Shown piece by piece: positions 21,535 through 34,095 of a stretch of DNA of 64,000 bases; position 1 is the first letter of the stretch; every line of letters begins with the position of its first letter. Source of the stretch: Euphorbia lathyris (lineage: Eukaryota > Streptophyta > Magnoliopsida > Malpighiales > Euphorbiaceae); the NCBI RefSeq assembly GCF_963576675.1, contig NC_088912.1, positions 13,043,001 to 13,107,000 of the forward strand, given 5' to 3'. The notes below the pieces were generated by a model. The model searched no databases and was not told where the DNA came from. It worked only from the letters and a program-made list of their open reading frames with translations. The position numbers were made by a program, and so were the translations under genes.

Positions 21535-22596
21535 TAACAGTTGGTGTAGGTGGACTTCACACCACGCGTTGTGTGAGACACGAGCTAAAGCCCTGGACCC
21601 CGTTTTCGAGTTGTTTAGCTTGTTTTACTTCATTTTAACAAATTCTATTTTGATCTACCATTTTTGTATTAAAAAATACCTGAAGTCAAAAAAGACCTTC
21701 GATCAAGGAAATGTTCCCCAATTAGGATGAGTGTCATCGATCGAGGATCCTTGACGGTGTCGGTCAGTTTTTAGCTAGTTTTCTAGCAGTTTCTTATCCC
21801 TTCTTCACTATAAGATAGGCAGAAAACTGCTAGGACGAGGGAGGACTTCAGAATACACATTTTCGAAAAGAAAAAAAAAAGAAAAAGAAAGAGAAAAGAA
21901 GTGAAAGTAAGTGAAATCACTAGAAACCAAGTGAAATCAAGTGAAAGAGAGGGAAAAAAGGGGTTTCTACACCATTTCTACCAAATAAACCATTTTCAAA
22001 GGTTCAAACACCCAAAATCAACACCATTTGAAGTGTATTGGTCGAGGAAACAAGTTCATCACAACTGTTCCTCACTAATTATCAATTCTAAAGTCACTAA
22101 ACTTCCAGAATTGATCTTTTAGGTCAAAACTCCTTTAAATGGGTGAATTTCGGTCCAAGTTCAGGTGATACCATATTCTGATCATTTCAATTGTTTGCTG
22201 CACGGGTCCGGGTTGCTGCTCAAAGTCACAATCACGTGTACATCGGCCTACCAAACACAAAAACTGGAAAAGCGTTTCAAAGGTAACATCTGAAGGGTTT
22301 TAAAAGCCCGATTCTTACTGACACCAAAATAGAGGTTCTACCCGAAAGGCAATCCTCGATCGAGGAAATCTTCCTCAATCGGGGATCTCTATCACCGATC
22401 GCGGATCATCCTAGATCAGTGACATGGAACTTTTCGGGCAGAAACCTGCTTTTTTGTCCGAGTATTGAATACGAACATATAAAACTAAGTACGCATGAAT
22501 ATGATAGTACTGATTTATCGGTCCTTGTAGGATGAGATTTCTTCTCTTCTCTAGAAATATACGGAAATCGAATTTAAAATCTTCGAAGGTTACAAC
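21535..22596 (+). mobile_element. Old LTR fragment, target of element A (continues at 51196)
   Basis: A TATA box (TATAAGATA at about 21809) is followed by a purine/pyrimidine-biased leader typical of an LTR transcript start. Copies of CGATCGAGG and CGATC(A/G)AGG occur in two clusters, 21695-21760 and 22350-22425, partly as inverted pairs (CTCGATCGAGG). The sequence is cut at 22596 by element A and resumes at 51196 (CTTATCCAGACC). I could not identify its own ends. Confidence 0.5.
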
Positions 22597-23943
22597 TGTT
22601 GGTCCCGTGTAACGTGACAAGATTAGTTCCAATGGAGGGGGGTTAGGAACTATTCAAAAAATTTCACGTAAGGCCGACTTATATTTTAAACTAAGACTTT
22701 TATTAAGTCTTTTAGCACAGCAATGCTGAGTAAGGTTAGAGGCATATTTAGTCAACTGCTGACTAAAACTGTTTCTACCGTGAGTCAGGAAATAGCACTT
22801 AAGTCTATTCCTGAACTCAACTCTCAGATCACTCAACTCAGCATATGTTCGTTAGTGTTTTACTAGGCAGTACTTAGCAAATAATATATATAAAGGAGTA
22901 AAGGGTTAGAAATATGTTACTTAGCAGACTTATCCTGGTTCGGCCTCCTTGCCTATGTCCAGTCCCCAGAATCCTTCCTAGCTTTTTGAATCCTCTACTG
23001 AGTTCTTTAAAGGTAGAGCACAAACCGTTTACAAATAGCTACTGAGTATACAAGAGTACCTTCCTCTATTATTCTACTCAATACTATATCTACCGCTGAG
23101 TGCTATAACCGAGCAACTCAGCTTCTCATTTCTATTCTTCTAGAAATGATAAAGTGTTTGTTCTAACAAAAGCTAAGAACACTTTAGATGAATGAATGAC
23201 TCTAGACTTTTACACAAAGATATGAATTGGTGTAAGAATTTGCTTTGCTTTTCAAGACAGAAATTTGAGTTGGGATTTGGTCAGCGTTTCGACTTAATGA
23301 AGATCTGTGTAGAATGAAGCATTTGAGAGGCCTATTTACAGTGACATCTGAGGCACCGGTCATTTCGAATTTTGAAATAACCATTGGAGGGAAATGGCTT
23401 CCTGTCGCTTTCATCTGGTTAGTGCTCAGCGTCTCGAGCCGATAAGAACGTTGCATCTTCTGTCTTCATCAGGGATCCGTTGATTTTGCTCAGGCTGGTC
23501 AGAGTGTCTCCACATTTTAGGAAAAGTCTTCCAGACAGCTTTCTGCTTCGTCTGAACATTTTCTTAAGTGGAAATACTTTATCTCCAAGTTGTCCAGTCT
23601 AGTTGCTGACCTGACTTCCTTGTCGCTTTACTCAGCAGCTTCATTTTGAAGCTATTGAGAAGGCTTCTCGATCCTTCTCTCGGCTCGATCGCGTTTTGAT
23701 CTGCTTGGGCCGTGTGGCTTTCAGTAGTTGACTTGGGCTTAACTTTCTCTTGTGGGCTTTTGGGCCTTACACTTTTAATGTCTTGATTCTTATAAATCCA
23801 ATTAACTCAACATTGAACAAACACATTAGTATTAATAAATCAAAGCATTTAAATTTAATGTGTTAGAATATTTTATCATGGGTAATTAACTATACTTTAA
23901 ATAATTTTGTCAAATCAAAATCATGTGGAAATGTGTTTCAACA
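22597..23943 (-). repeat. Element A 3' LTR (left, 1347 bp)
   Basis: It matches 49861-51190 along its whole length with scattered substitutions and a ~20-base indel near 22885. The TATA box seen in the other LTR is altered here (CTATTTACAG on the plus strand, 23332-23341). Confidence 0.92.
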
Positions 23944-23958
23944 AACTCCCCCATTTTG
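23944..23958 (-). promoter_or_regulatory. Element A polypurine tract
   Basis: On the minus strand CAAAATGGGGGAGTT directly precedes the 3' LTR start TGTTG. This is the usual plus-strand DNA priming site. Confidence 0.8.
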
Positions 23959-24432
23959 ATGTTGGCAAAAATATTCAATTAGGAACTCAGTGTTGAGCTC
24001 CCCCATGATAGTTGAGCATTTCTTAACTTCGGAAAGGTCTCCCCCATAAGGGTTGAACCACTGACTTAGTTTTACTTTAAACATTTTAAGGTTTAATCAA
24101 GTAAGTCTAAGGTCAGAGTCAGATGTAGGTCAGTACTTACAACATTTTATATTACTCAGTTTTAATACTTGTTGAATGGAAAGTGAAGTCCAGTTATCAG
24201 AGTAGAAGTGAACTGAGTAAGTTCGTGGATGTTGAGTAGTGTTACTCAATGGCCAATACTTGTATAATTTTTATGTTCATAAATTTAATTAATTATGTTC
24301 AATGATTTTTAAGCATGTAGACATTTGAGAATAGTCAACAAGAGTTCAATACAGCAGATAGAGCAAATGATATAAGACAATATGATAATGTACTCAAGTT
24401 ATGTGAAAAGATACGTTCTTATATAATTCAGA

Positions 24433-25848
24433 TCAACAAGGAAACATATCAGCAACAATAAAAAAACAAGCAAGTTGAAAAGATCTAACTATTTGTATTG
24501 ACTTGGACTTGTTTGGACTTTCTAGGTTGCTGACTAGACTGTGGGGTTCCTTGTTGCTGAGTTTGATCGTTCGGGGCAGCAGAAGTAGATACTGGTTGTT
24601 TCTGTTGAGTTCCTTCTGCAGTCTGCTTATCTTTATTTTCTCCCCCTTTTTGCCAGCATCACTGGGCTGAGGGGCAGAAGCATAAAATTGCCCCGTTTGA
24701 ATAGCACGAGTCAGTCTAGATGAGAACTGTTGAAGTTGACTCGTACTCTCCTTCAGACCTTTGAATACTTGCAGACCACCTTCTAAGTTTGTCGTTGGAA
24801 TCTTCATAGTGGCACTGATAACACTGAGTATGAACTCAAGTGACTTACCAAGCCAAGTGATAGTGTTTGTCAGTTTGGCGTAGGATTGATGATGCATCTT
24901 GAGCATGGAAGTGTTATATGGCGCTGCGAAGTTTGGTGCTTGACATGTTCATAGGTGGATTTGGCATATTGGAAGATGCCATTGGCCTTAGCTTGATCAG
25001 TTTCCATCTCTTCCATAATTAGGCTCAGGAGTCGCACAGCCTCAGCGACTTGCTCAATAGTGCACTGAGAGGAAGAGGAAACTAACTCTTGAGCTTTGAT
25101 AAGCTCAGTGTTCAGCTACTGATAGTGCTGAGTGACTTCAGAAGAAGTGGCGACTGTTGGGTTCACATCAGCAATGGCGTTTATTTTTCCTTCTATGGAA
25201 TCCATATGATGAATCATGTGCATGTGAAGGTCAGCCATCTTTACCAGAAATTCCTGCTTAGGCTGCTGAGAGACCAAGGAGGTCAGAACATTCATCAGCT
25301 CCTTAAGACCTTTAAGTTCGGTCAGAAGTTGCATGACGTTTGTTAGTTGAGTTGCCTCAGCAGAAGCGGATTCAGCAGCACTGGCTTGAGACTTATTTAT
25401 GTCATTGATGAGAGTAGAGGCAGAACGAAGAATTCTTCTCCCGGATTCAGTTGCATCAAAAAATCTTAAGGGATCTACTTCATCAGCATGGAGTGGAGTC
25501 TTAGAGGCCGAATCCTTGTCAACAGCAGAATGGGATTTTGAGGTTGCTGGACAGGAGTGGTGTTATTGATGCGTGCTTGATCAGAGTTAGAAGTTTGAGC
25601 AGCGGGAGCGGCATCCTCAGTGGTGGTTCTGTCAGCGGCGGCTGACTCATTTACTAACTGCTCCAAGTGTTGATTTGATTGATCAGCAGTAGTATCCACT
25701 TGCTCAGTGTCAACCTGGAGCTGAGCAGATACTTGGGGTTGTATCTGCTCAAGGTTGTCTTGAACAGGTGTGTCTTCAAGTGATTGCTCGTTGAGTTGAG
25801 CAGTAGAAGCTTCGATCACTTGCTCAGTAGAGAAATTCTTAAGAGCAG
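24433..25848 (-). pseudogene. Element A ORF, C-terminal part (split by element B)
   Basis: This continues the frame of 49715-48062 after element B and one AGCAG copy are discounted. First comes a Glu/Gln/Thr-rich acidic stretch (SLEDTPVQDNLEQIQPQ, then VDTTADQSNQHLEQLVNESA). Then come coiled-coil-like helices (MQLLTELKGLKELMNVL, then MHMIHHMDSIEGKINAI) and a last segment (KGLKESTSQLQQFSSRL, 24906-24433). Frame changes near 25480-25500, 25120 and 24910 break it. The composition suggests a structural, self-associating protein. No enzyme motif is seen. Confidence 0.6.
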
Positions 25849-26518
25849 TGATAGGGGTATTTTACCCCTATCTTTTAGCGTGATTTACGGGTTAATTTTA
25901 GAAGAAATAAATAAGTTTAATTACAAAAATAGAATGTTTTAATAAAATAACAGAAAAAAAATAAACTCTGCGCTTTCAGTTAATTTTCCTTATTTTTGAG
26001 TAATTTAGGAAATAAAAACGTCAAGCTAACTCGGCTCTTGAGATTTGTATTTTAGGTACGAGCAAGGAGTGAGAATCAACTCAATACGCGAGGCGCCTCA
26101 TCCCTTACGTTGGGCGTGAAACATGGAGTCAGAAATAATTGCCCTATCCACAGGCACCACGCGGAATCTAGTCAGCATACGCGAGGCGTATGCCAACCTA
26201 CGCGAGGCGTATGACACATGTCAGAAATGATTAGCCTAATCCTGAAAGTCAGACTGCATGGTCTCCCTGGGTCAACTATCCCTACGCGGGGCGTACTACC
26301 TTACACGCGGGGCGTGTAAGGGAATTCTTCAACATAAAAGTTCAGAGACTCATTTACGTAGGGTGTGCCTCAAGCTACGCACGGCGTAAAAGGACCAAAT
26401 CAAGCAATAAAGAGTCAGAGTCTCAAACACGCAAGGCGCATTCCATTCTACGCGGGGCGTGTTTGAGACAACAAGATCTGGAATTGGTCCACATGCAGGA
26501 GATTTCTGACGGAATGGG
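25849..26518 (+). repeat. Element B 5' LTR, first part (cut by element C)
   Basis: It matches the start of 46234-48056. It is interrupted after GACGGAATGGG by element C and continues at 39219. Confidence 0.92.
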
Positions 26519-27990
26519 TGTTAAGCCCAAAATATACCTAAAATATCATCATTAATTACATCAATATTGCTACGACTTTATGCTATTTATAACTGTTAGG
26601 AAGCTTTTACTCTCGAATATGTTTCTTTCTTGTAAGGTACATAAATATTTGGTAAAATCCAAATAGGAACAAAAAGAGCTCGAAAACAGAAGAAAAACCC
26701 TACAAAAGGAGTGGCATACGACAGAAATTAATAACGCCAAATCGAGGACGCGAACGAAAGCAGAAGAACTGAAAAACGTTCCGTGCCGAGACCGCGGCCC
26801 CCAAATTCAAGGTCGCGACACGCGTTCCTCAACCCTCTTTCCCTTCGTCCGAAGACCAAATTGTTACTCCCCCATTCTCGGTACGAGCAGGAGATTTTAG
26901 AAGCCTAGTTACACACTTTCGTTTTCGACGAAACGCCATCGTTCGGGTGGATAAAGACGTCCTTTCGCAGCGGACACGATCCTTCACAACGGACACGACA
27001 CTTCAATCAATACTCTTCAACATCTATAAATAAAGTATTGGTTTGAGAGTTAAAACATATAGTGTGATATGTGTAGAAGAAAGAGATTAGTATAAAATTT
27101 ATGCAGAAATTCTGAGTCAAGTGATTCAGAAGTTAGATTTCGATTCTGTAAAAAGCAATATGATGTACACACATTGTTTACTAAATAATAACAAATTCAG
27201 TAGCGTTTAGACATTGTTCCAGTTTAGTTTTCATTTTGGTAGTAGACCGACCCAGTCTCTATTACGAAGATTCAACGAGAAGATTGAGTAGAGGATCCGC
27301 CCCTGAGCCTGACAAACTCTAACGAAACCCAAGGAAAGGATTGACAACCCGTTCACTTGCAAGTCGTCAAATGTTTCCATGCTCCATGTTCTCTGTAAAC
27401 TTGTATCCATTTATATTTCATCTAATAAAGTCCGTTCTATTCGATAGATTTTTATGCAGCACTTATAGTAACCAATCCACTAAAGTGACTGCTGGTGTTT
27501 TCATTAAAACGTAGTTTAATTCAAAATCTTTACAAGGAAACTTTGTTGAACACTTAGGCAAATTATTATCTCGGTAGAGTTTTAATTTGATTAAGGGCAA
27601 TTATCCCGGATAAGGGTTTTGTCGCGTTCAAAGCCAATTAATTAGAGGTTCCGTCATTTATTTCATCTTTATAATTCGTACAAAGTTTAAAGTTGTTTTC
27701 TTTGCTTAATGCAAACAAATATACTTGTTTACTTTTCTAAAGTACTAAAACGTTCCTGTTTTGCAAATTCATTCTTAAATCAGATATTTTCTAACATCTT
27801 CATACTCTAATCTAACTCTTATTCTAGCAATTTCAAAATCAAAACCGATTAAACGATTTTCCATATTATAAACCTTAAAAGTAAATTTAACCGATTGTAA
27901 ATAAGTTTTATTAAAAAAAACGTTCCGTGTGGGATCGATATCTTTTATTACTACAAGCGTATACCGTGCACTTGCGGAAATCGCTTAACA
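26519..27990 (+). repeat. Element C 5' LTR (1472 bp)
   Basis: It is nearly identical to 37727-39218 but lacks 21 bases present there (38091-38111), a deletion between two copies of ATTCTCGGTA. TATAAATA lies at 27025-27032. Confidence 0.93.
27025..27032 (+). promoter_or_regulatory. TATA box, element C 5' LTR
   Basis: TATAAATA occurs in the sequence ACATCTATAAATAAAGTATTG. The same is at 38254-38261 in the 3' LTR. It is the expected promoter of the genomic RNA. Confidence 0.65.
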
Positions 27991-27996
27991 AGTTTT

Positions 27997-28013
27997 TGGC
28001 GCCGTTGCTGGGG
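27997..28013 (+). promoter_or_regulatory. Element C primer-binding site (tRNA-Asp)
   Basis: TGGCGCCGTTGCTGGGG starts six bases after the LTR. It is complementary to the 3' end of plant tRNA-Asp apart from one base (T for C), the primer typical of Athila-type elements. Confidence 0.85.
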
Positions 28014-28182
28014 AATGCCAAAATTTTTGACAAAATTTTAAATTTTTCATGTTTTATTACGAATCTAGGTTTATTCATACTTATTCAAACTTTTACATTT
28101 TATTTATTTTCAATTACTAACATATTTATTTTTTCAAATTCTGTTTTGTAGGTAGTTTCGGTTCATGCGAAATTTCAAGTTC

Positions 28183-31100
28183 ATGCGCAGTTCTCGAAGT
28201 TCAGGCACGTCACCAGATCCTATTGACCCAGAAATTGAAAGAACTCTTAAAAAGAACAAGAAAGAAAAGAAAAAGAAAAACCAAACCCCAATAAAAACTA
28301 AAATTACCGAGCCAGAAGTTATGGCCACACTTATGGATTACGCTAGGCCAGGAGTGGCCGGTGTAACAAACAGTATAGTTAGACCCCAAATTAATGCACA
28401 TCATTTTGAAATTAAGCCTGCGTTGCTTAATATGTTGCAAAATAATGTAACGTTTTACGGATTACCTAACGAAAATCCTAATACCCATTTGACAAATTTC
28501 TTAGAAATTTGTGACACTTTTAAAATTACTGATGTAACTGCAGAAGCAATCAAACTTCGCCTTTTTCCTTTTACTTTGAAGGATCGAGCCAAAGAATGGT
28601 TAACTTCTATGTCAGCCGCATCAATTGAGACTTGGGAGCAATTAGCCCAAGCATTTTTATCAAAAAATTTTCCTTTAGCAAAAACCGCAAGAGTCATTAA
28701 AGAATTAACATCTTTTTCTCAAAATGATAATGAAACTCTTTATGAATCTTGGGAACGTTTTAAAGAACTTCAACGTTTATACCCACACCACCAATTGTCC
28801 GCCGAACTTTTAATGCAAACATTTTATAATGGACTAAATCCTACAACTAGAGGTTCATTGGACGCTATGTCTGGAGGGTTATTCATGAAGAAAACATCTG
28901 CCCAAGCAAGAGAACTTTTGGAGGAAATGGCAATCAACAGCAGTATGTGGCCCGCGGAACGTGGACACGTACCATTAGCGAAACCATCATCCTCAACAAC
29001 ATCATCAGTTAAAGGTATAGTGAATCTTGATCCAGTAGCGATGTTGCAAGCCCAATTTTCTGCCTTGTCGCACAAAATTGATAGGTTTATGGCACCGTGT
29101 GATCCTAATGGTCAACCAATCCAAACGGATGTGGATTACGAATGTATGAGTGAAATTGAACAGGTAAATTTTGTCCAAGGACAAAACCAAACTAATAACC
29201 CTTATTCCAATACATATAATCCTGGATGGAGAAATCATCCTAACTTTAACTGGAGAGATAATAATAATGCTAATGCTAATCAAAATCGTACTACTAATTA
29301 TCAAAATCAATCCAGAGATACGATTAGCACTTTATCTTCCAAAATCGACAAATTTATTGATGCTATGAGCGGAAAAATAAGTAATCACGACGATGGTTTT
29401 AAACGGATCGAGAATAAATTCGATCAGCTTATTAAAAACCAATCATCTAGCATCCATAATTTGGAGATTCAAATTGGACAACTTGCTAAATCAATTCCAT
29501 CCCGCAAAGAGGGAAGTCTTCCAAGCCATACGGAAGAAAATCCGAAAGAGCATGTTAAGGCTATCACTCTTCGTTCAGGGAAAAACTACTTAGGCCCGGA
29601 AATGCCTGGAAATTCGACCTTACCTGGAACTGATTTACCGACGCCCAAAGAAGATACATTAAAACAAAAAGATGCACCAATTGACTCTAGTACAAAAACT
29701 TTTGTACCCAAACCACCTTTTCCACACAAAGTCCGCAATAAGGACTATGACAAACAACTTTTAACATTTTTAAACAAACTTAAGAATTTGCATATTAATT
29801 TAACGTTTATGGATGCGATTACACAAATTCCCAATTATGGTAAATTCCTCAAAGATTTAATTTCAAAGAAAATCAGTTGGGAAGGAATTTCATCTATTTC
29901 ACTAACTGAAGATTGTAGTTCAATTGTGTCAAGTAATTTGCCCACAAAACTCAAGGATCCCGGATGTTTTACCATTCCGTGTAAATTAGGAGATATTGAA
30001 TTTCCCAGTTGTCTCTGTGATTTAGGAGCAAGCATTAACTTGATGCCATTATCTATTTTTAATAAGTTAGGCTTAGAAGAAGATATCAAACGTACCAATA
30101 TGGTTTTGCAATCAGCGGATCAAACCACTAAAAGACCATACGGTATAATTGAGGATGTTTTAGTTAAAGTTGACAAATTTATTTTTCCTACCGATTTCGT
30201 TATTTTAGATTTTGCTTATGACGTAAACTGTCCGCTAATCTTTGGTAGACCGTTCATGAACACGGGACGTGCTCTAGTTGATGTGTCGGAAGGGAAAGTA
30301 GTTTTAAGAATAGGCGATGATAAGATTGAGTTTGATATGAATCAAGCGATGAAATATCCTATGGAGGATTTCGCTTGTATGAAACTTGATTTAATTGAAG
30401 AATGTGTAAATGACATTGTTCAGAAAGAAGAAATAATAGATGCTATAATGAGTGAGGAATTAGAAGATAAGGACCCAGAACCTTTGATTCGAGAAGATGG
30501 ACCAGTTCCGCCTTCAATTATAGTTCCACCTAAATTAGAACTTAAAGAATTACCAAGTCATTTGAGGTACGCTTTCTTAGGCGAAGGCGATTCTCTACCT
30601 ATTATTATCTCTAACAAATTAACACAAGTCCAAGAAGAGAAATTGAAAGAAGTTGTTAGAAATAGGATAGGAAGTATGAGTTGGCAAATTTCAGACTTAA
30701 AAGGTATTAATCCGAGCATTGTAATCCACAGAATTCACTTAGAAGAAGATAAGGCACCTAAAGCGGATAGGCAAAGACGCCTAAATCCGAATATGAAAGA
30801 AGTAGTAAAAAATGAGATTACTAAACTTCTGGACAATGGAATCATCTACCCTATCTCGGATAGTGAATGGGTTAGTCCAATCCATTGTGTACCTAAAAAG
30901 GGAGGCATAACAGTTGTAAGGAATGAAGAAGGTGAATTAATACCCACACGAACCACCACTGGTTGGAGAGTTTGTATAGACTATAGAAATCTAAATAAAG
31001 CAACTAGGAAAGATCATTTTCCTCTTCCTTTCATTGATCAAATGATCGAAAGGATAGCTGGTCATGCTTTCTATTGTTTTCTAGATGGTTACTTCGGATT

Positions 31101-31977
31101 CTTTCAAATATACATTTACCCGGATGACCAAGATAAAACAACCTTCACATGTCCTTACGGAACATTTGCATATAGAAGAATGCCCTTTGGTCTGTGTAAC
31201 GCACCTGCAACATTTCAACGTTGTATGACTGCGATTTTTAATGATTTCATTGAAGATATCATGGAAGTTTTTATGGACGATTTTTCAGTTTATGGAGATT
31301 CTTTTGATTCTTGCCTAGAAAACTTGGATAAAGTTTTGTCTAGGTGTGAAGAAACAAATTTGGTATTAAACTGGGAAAAATGTCATTTCATGGTTGACGA
31401 AGGAATTGTTTTAGGTCACAAAATATCTGAAAAAGGATTAGAAGTAGATAGAGCAAAAACCTCAGTAATAGAGAAATTACCCCCTCCAACTACTGTTAAG
31501 GGAGTAAGATCATTTTTAGGACATGCTGGTTTTTACAGAAGATTCATTAAGAATTTTTCTGTAATTTCCAAACCACTTACTAATTTACTCATGAAAGATT
31601 CAACCTTTGATTTTAATGAAGAATGCGTTAAAGCTTTCGAAACATTGAAAACGGCTTTAGTCAGTGCACCTATAATTGCTAGACCCGATTGGGATTTACC
31701 CTTTGAAATTATGTGTGATGCAAGTGATTTAGCTGTCGGATGTGTTCTAGGTCAAAGGAAGGATAAGAAACTTCATGTCATTTATTATGCAAGTCACACA
31801 CTGTCTGGTGCACAATTAAACTACACCACAATAGAAAAAGAAATGTTAGCTGTAGTTTTTGCATGTGACAAGTTTAGGTCATATTTATTAGGTTCAAAAG
31901 TTATTATTTATACTGATCATGCATCATTAAGATATTTATTTGCTAAGAAGGATGCAAAACCACGTCTAATTAGATGA
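28183..31977 (+). pseudogene. Element C gag-pol, first part: gag, protease, RT, RNase H
   Basis: The likely start is the second ATG at 28183 (MRSSRSSGTSPDPIDPEIER), which aligns with the B gag start. A 28165 ATG is in frame upstream. The gag domain (FPFTLKDRAKEWL, SWERFKELQRLYPHH, FYNGLNP) spans about 28500-28950, followed by the Athila-type tail NNPYSNTYNPGWRNHPNF. I see no zinc knuckle. The aspartic protease has CDLGAS at about 30015. RT carries YRRMPFGLCNAPATF and FMDD at about 31270; LDGYFGF stands where LDGYSG is usual. RNase H begins CDASD at about 31711. A TGA at 31975-31977 replaces the Trp that family members have before VLLLQEFD. The same frame continues to 33435. Confidence 0.9.
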
Positions 31978-33435
31978 GTTTTATTGTTACAAGAATTTGA
32001 TATAGAAATAAAAGACAAAAATGGAGTAGAAAACCTTGTCGCCGATCATCTATCGAGATTTGAAGATGAAAATGGTCCTATAGGTGAAACTATCGGTATA
32101 CGAGATGATTTCCCTGATGAACACCTCTATCAAATAAAAAGTGTCATGTCACCATGGTATGCAGATATTGCTAATTATCTTGCAGCCAATATTGTTCCGG
32201 AAGGATTAGATTTCCAACAAAAGAAGAAATTTTTCTTCGATATTAAACAATATTTTTGGGAAGATCCTTTTTTGTTCAAGACTTATGGTGACAGGATAAT
32301 TAGGAGATGCGTTGGTGAAAATGAGTATGAATCCATAATGTCGGAATGCCATTCTAGCTCTTATGGAGGACATAATGGAGCTAACAAGACAGCAGCTAGA
32401 ATATTTGAAAGTGGTTTCTTTTGGCCTACGATGTTTAAGGACGTCCGTTCATTTATTACTCGTTGTGATAAATGCCAAAGAACAGGAAATCTAGGAAGGA
32501 AAGATGAGATGCCCCTCACAACCATATTAGAAGTTGAAGTCTTCGATATGTGGGGAATAGATTTCATGGGACTTTTTCCCCCTTCTTTTGGTAAAAATTA
32601 CATATTAGTTGCCGTTGATTATGTTTCAAAGTGGGTTGAAGCAATTGCAACCCCGACGAACGATTCTAAAGTTGTCATTAGTTTTCTTGACGATATATTT
32701 TGTAGATTTGGTTGTCCAAGAGTCATCGTTAGTGATGGTGGTACTCATTTTATAAACAAGAGTTTTGAAACGCTTATGAAAAAATATGGAGTACGCCACC
32801 GCGTATCAACGCCATACCATCCTCAGTCAAATGGTCAGGCGGAGATATCAAATAGAGAACTCAAATGGATTCTAGAGAAAACAGTTTCATCTTCTAGAAA
32901 AGATTGGTCTCGTAAACTCAATAATGCGTTATGGGCATACCGTACTGCATTTAAAACACCAATAGGAATGACTCCGTACCGCTTAGTGTATGGGAAGGCA
33001 TGTCATTTGCCTGTCGAATTAGAACATAAAGCCTATTGGGCTATTAAGGAACTTAACTTTGATTTACAACAAGCAGGTAAGAAACGTTTGCTCAATTTGA
33101 ATGAGTTAGATGAGTTACGTCATCTATCTTACGAAAATGCAAAGATTTATAAAGAAAAAGTGAAAAAATGGCACGATGCCAAAATTAAAGTTAAACACTT
33201 TAATGTTGGGGATAAAGTGCTATTATTTAATTCACGACTTCGTTTATTTCCAGGAAAACTTAAGTCCAGATGGATAGGACCATATTTAGTCGTCAAAATA
33301 TTCGATTATGGTTCTTTAGAACTGGAAGGTCCTACCGGAGTTCGATTCAAAGTTAATGGTAATCGATGTAAAATCTATTACGAAAATATTTCCCAACTAG
33401 GAATTGAATTCGTAACAAGATTGTCTGACGTATAA
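31978..33435 (+). CDS. Element C pol, second part: end of RNase H and integrase
   Basis: This is in the same frame as the upstream part, separated only by the TGA. It starts with [13 protein letters not shown] and the VADHLSR motif. Integrase follows with an HHCC zinc module (CHSSSYGGH ... CDKCQR), then the catalytic D,D-35-E core: GIDFMG at about 32560, VSDGGTHF at about 32734 and GQAEISNRE with Glu at 32842-32844. The C-terminal part ([17 protein letters not shown]) is the GPF/Y-type module of gypsy integrases. The protein would insert the cDNA into chromosomes, but it needs the upstream stop to be bypassed, as no suitable ATG start is evident. Confidence 0.9.
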   Translation, partial: VLLLQEFDIEIKDKNGVENLVADHLSRFEDENGPIGETIGIRDDFPDEHLYQIKSVMSPWYADIANYLAANIVPEGLDFQQKKKFFFDIKQYFWEDPFLFKTYGDRIIRRCVGENEYESIMSECHSSSYGGHNGANKTAARIFESGFFWPTMFKDVRSFITRCDKCQRTGNLGRKDEMPLTTILEVEVFDMWGIDFMGLFPPSFGKNYILVAVDYVSKWVEAIATPTNDSKVVISFLDDIFCRFGCPRVIVSDGGTHFINKSFETLMKKYGVRHRVSTPYHPQSNGQAEISNRELKWILEKTVSSSRKDWSRKLNNALWAYRTAFKTPIGMTPYRLVYGKACHLPVELEHKAYWAIKELNFDLQQAGKKRLLNLNELDELRHLSYENAKIYKEKVKKWHDAKIKVKHFNVGDKVLLFNSRLRLFPGKLKSRWIGPYLVVKIFDYGSLELEGPTGVRFKVNGNRCKIYYENISQLGIEFVTRLSDV

Positions 33436-33639
33436 ATTACTCAGTTTTTCTTACACAGTTTATTTTGTTTTATTGCTTTTTATATTTTTGTTTATTTTAT
33501 TTTATTTTTTATTTTATTTTTCAAAATGAAAATTTTATGATTAGATGACTTTATCTTATGCTTTAAAAACATAAAATATTTTTATTTCATGATATTAGAT
33601 TTAATTTTTAGAAATTAAGATGAATTTGAAGTTTCAGGA

Positions 33640-33840
33640 AATTCTCTGCCGAGAATTTAGAATTCCCTGCCGAGAATCCCCTTTTTAAGAATAGTCCAAA
33701 CAGGTTCGGATTTCTCTGTTCATACCGAGAATTTTAAATTCTCTACCGTGAATCGGGAGGTAGCTTCGATGCCTGATTTCCGCAAGGAAATCAGCGTGTC
33801 GCGACCGCGGCTTAGCCATTCTCGGTCGCGACACGCGTGT
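33640..33840 (+). promoter_or_regulatory. Paired palindromic motif cluster upstream of ORF2 (element C)
   Basis: Inverted pairs occur in succession: GCCGAGAATT with AATTCCCTGCCGAGAAT, then ACCGAGAATTTTAAATTCTC, then GTGTCGCGACCGCGG paired with GGTCGCGACACGCG. The same motif types occur at 35636-35756 and in the LTRs. Confidence 0.7.
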
Positions 33841-33981
33841 TTCCTGCACTATCAGGTCTGAAACATTCTAACCCCTTCAACGTACCTCTTGACAATCGAA
33901 ACCTTAAGTTTCTTCATTCCTGAAAGGTGTAATTTATACCTTTTCATAATTAAAACAATACCTCGTTTCATCTTAAACTCT

Positions 33982-33988
33982 TATAAAT
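33982..33988 (+). promoter_or_regulatory. Possible internal TATA box before element C ORF2
   Basis: TATAAAT lies about 108 bases upstream of the ATG at 34096 and about 140 bases downstream of the paired-motif cluster. The AT-rich background makes this one weaker than the other internal TATA boxes. Confidence 0.35.
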
Positions 33989-34095
33989 TAATCCTAGAGG
34001 ATTCAAGTTCTGTTACGATTCATTTCATCTTTGTCAAAACTCTGCTTTTTCTTCGCCAACATCGTTCTTTGCTAAAGTAACACAAACTTTGCACC

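Noticed and set aside
23202..23456. Repeated minus-strand frame also seen at 50449-50661
   Set aside because: It lies wholly within the LTRs of element A. It is duplicated because LTRs are duplicated and has no start context or conserved family.
31975..31977. Programmed read-through of TGA between RT/RNase H and integrase
   Set aside because: Athila-type elements normally have one open frame here with Trp at this place; a single G-to-A change explains it better.
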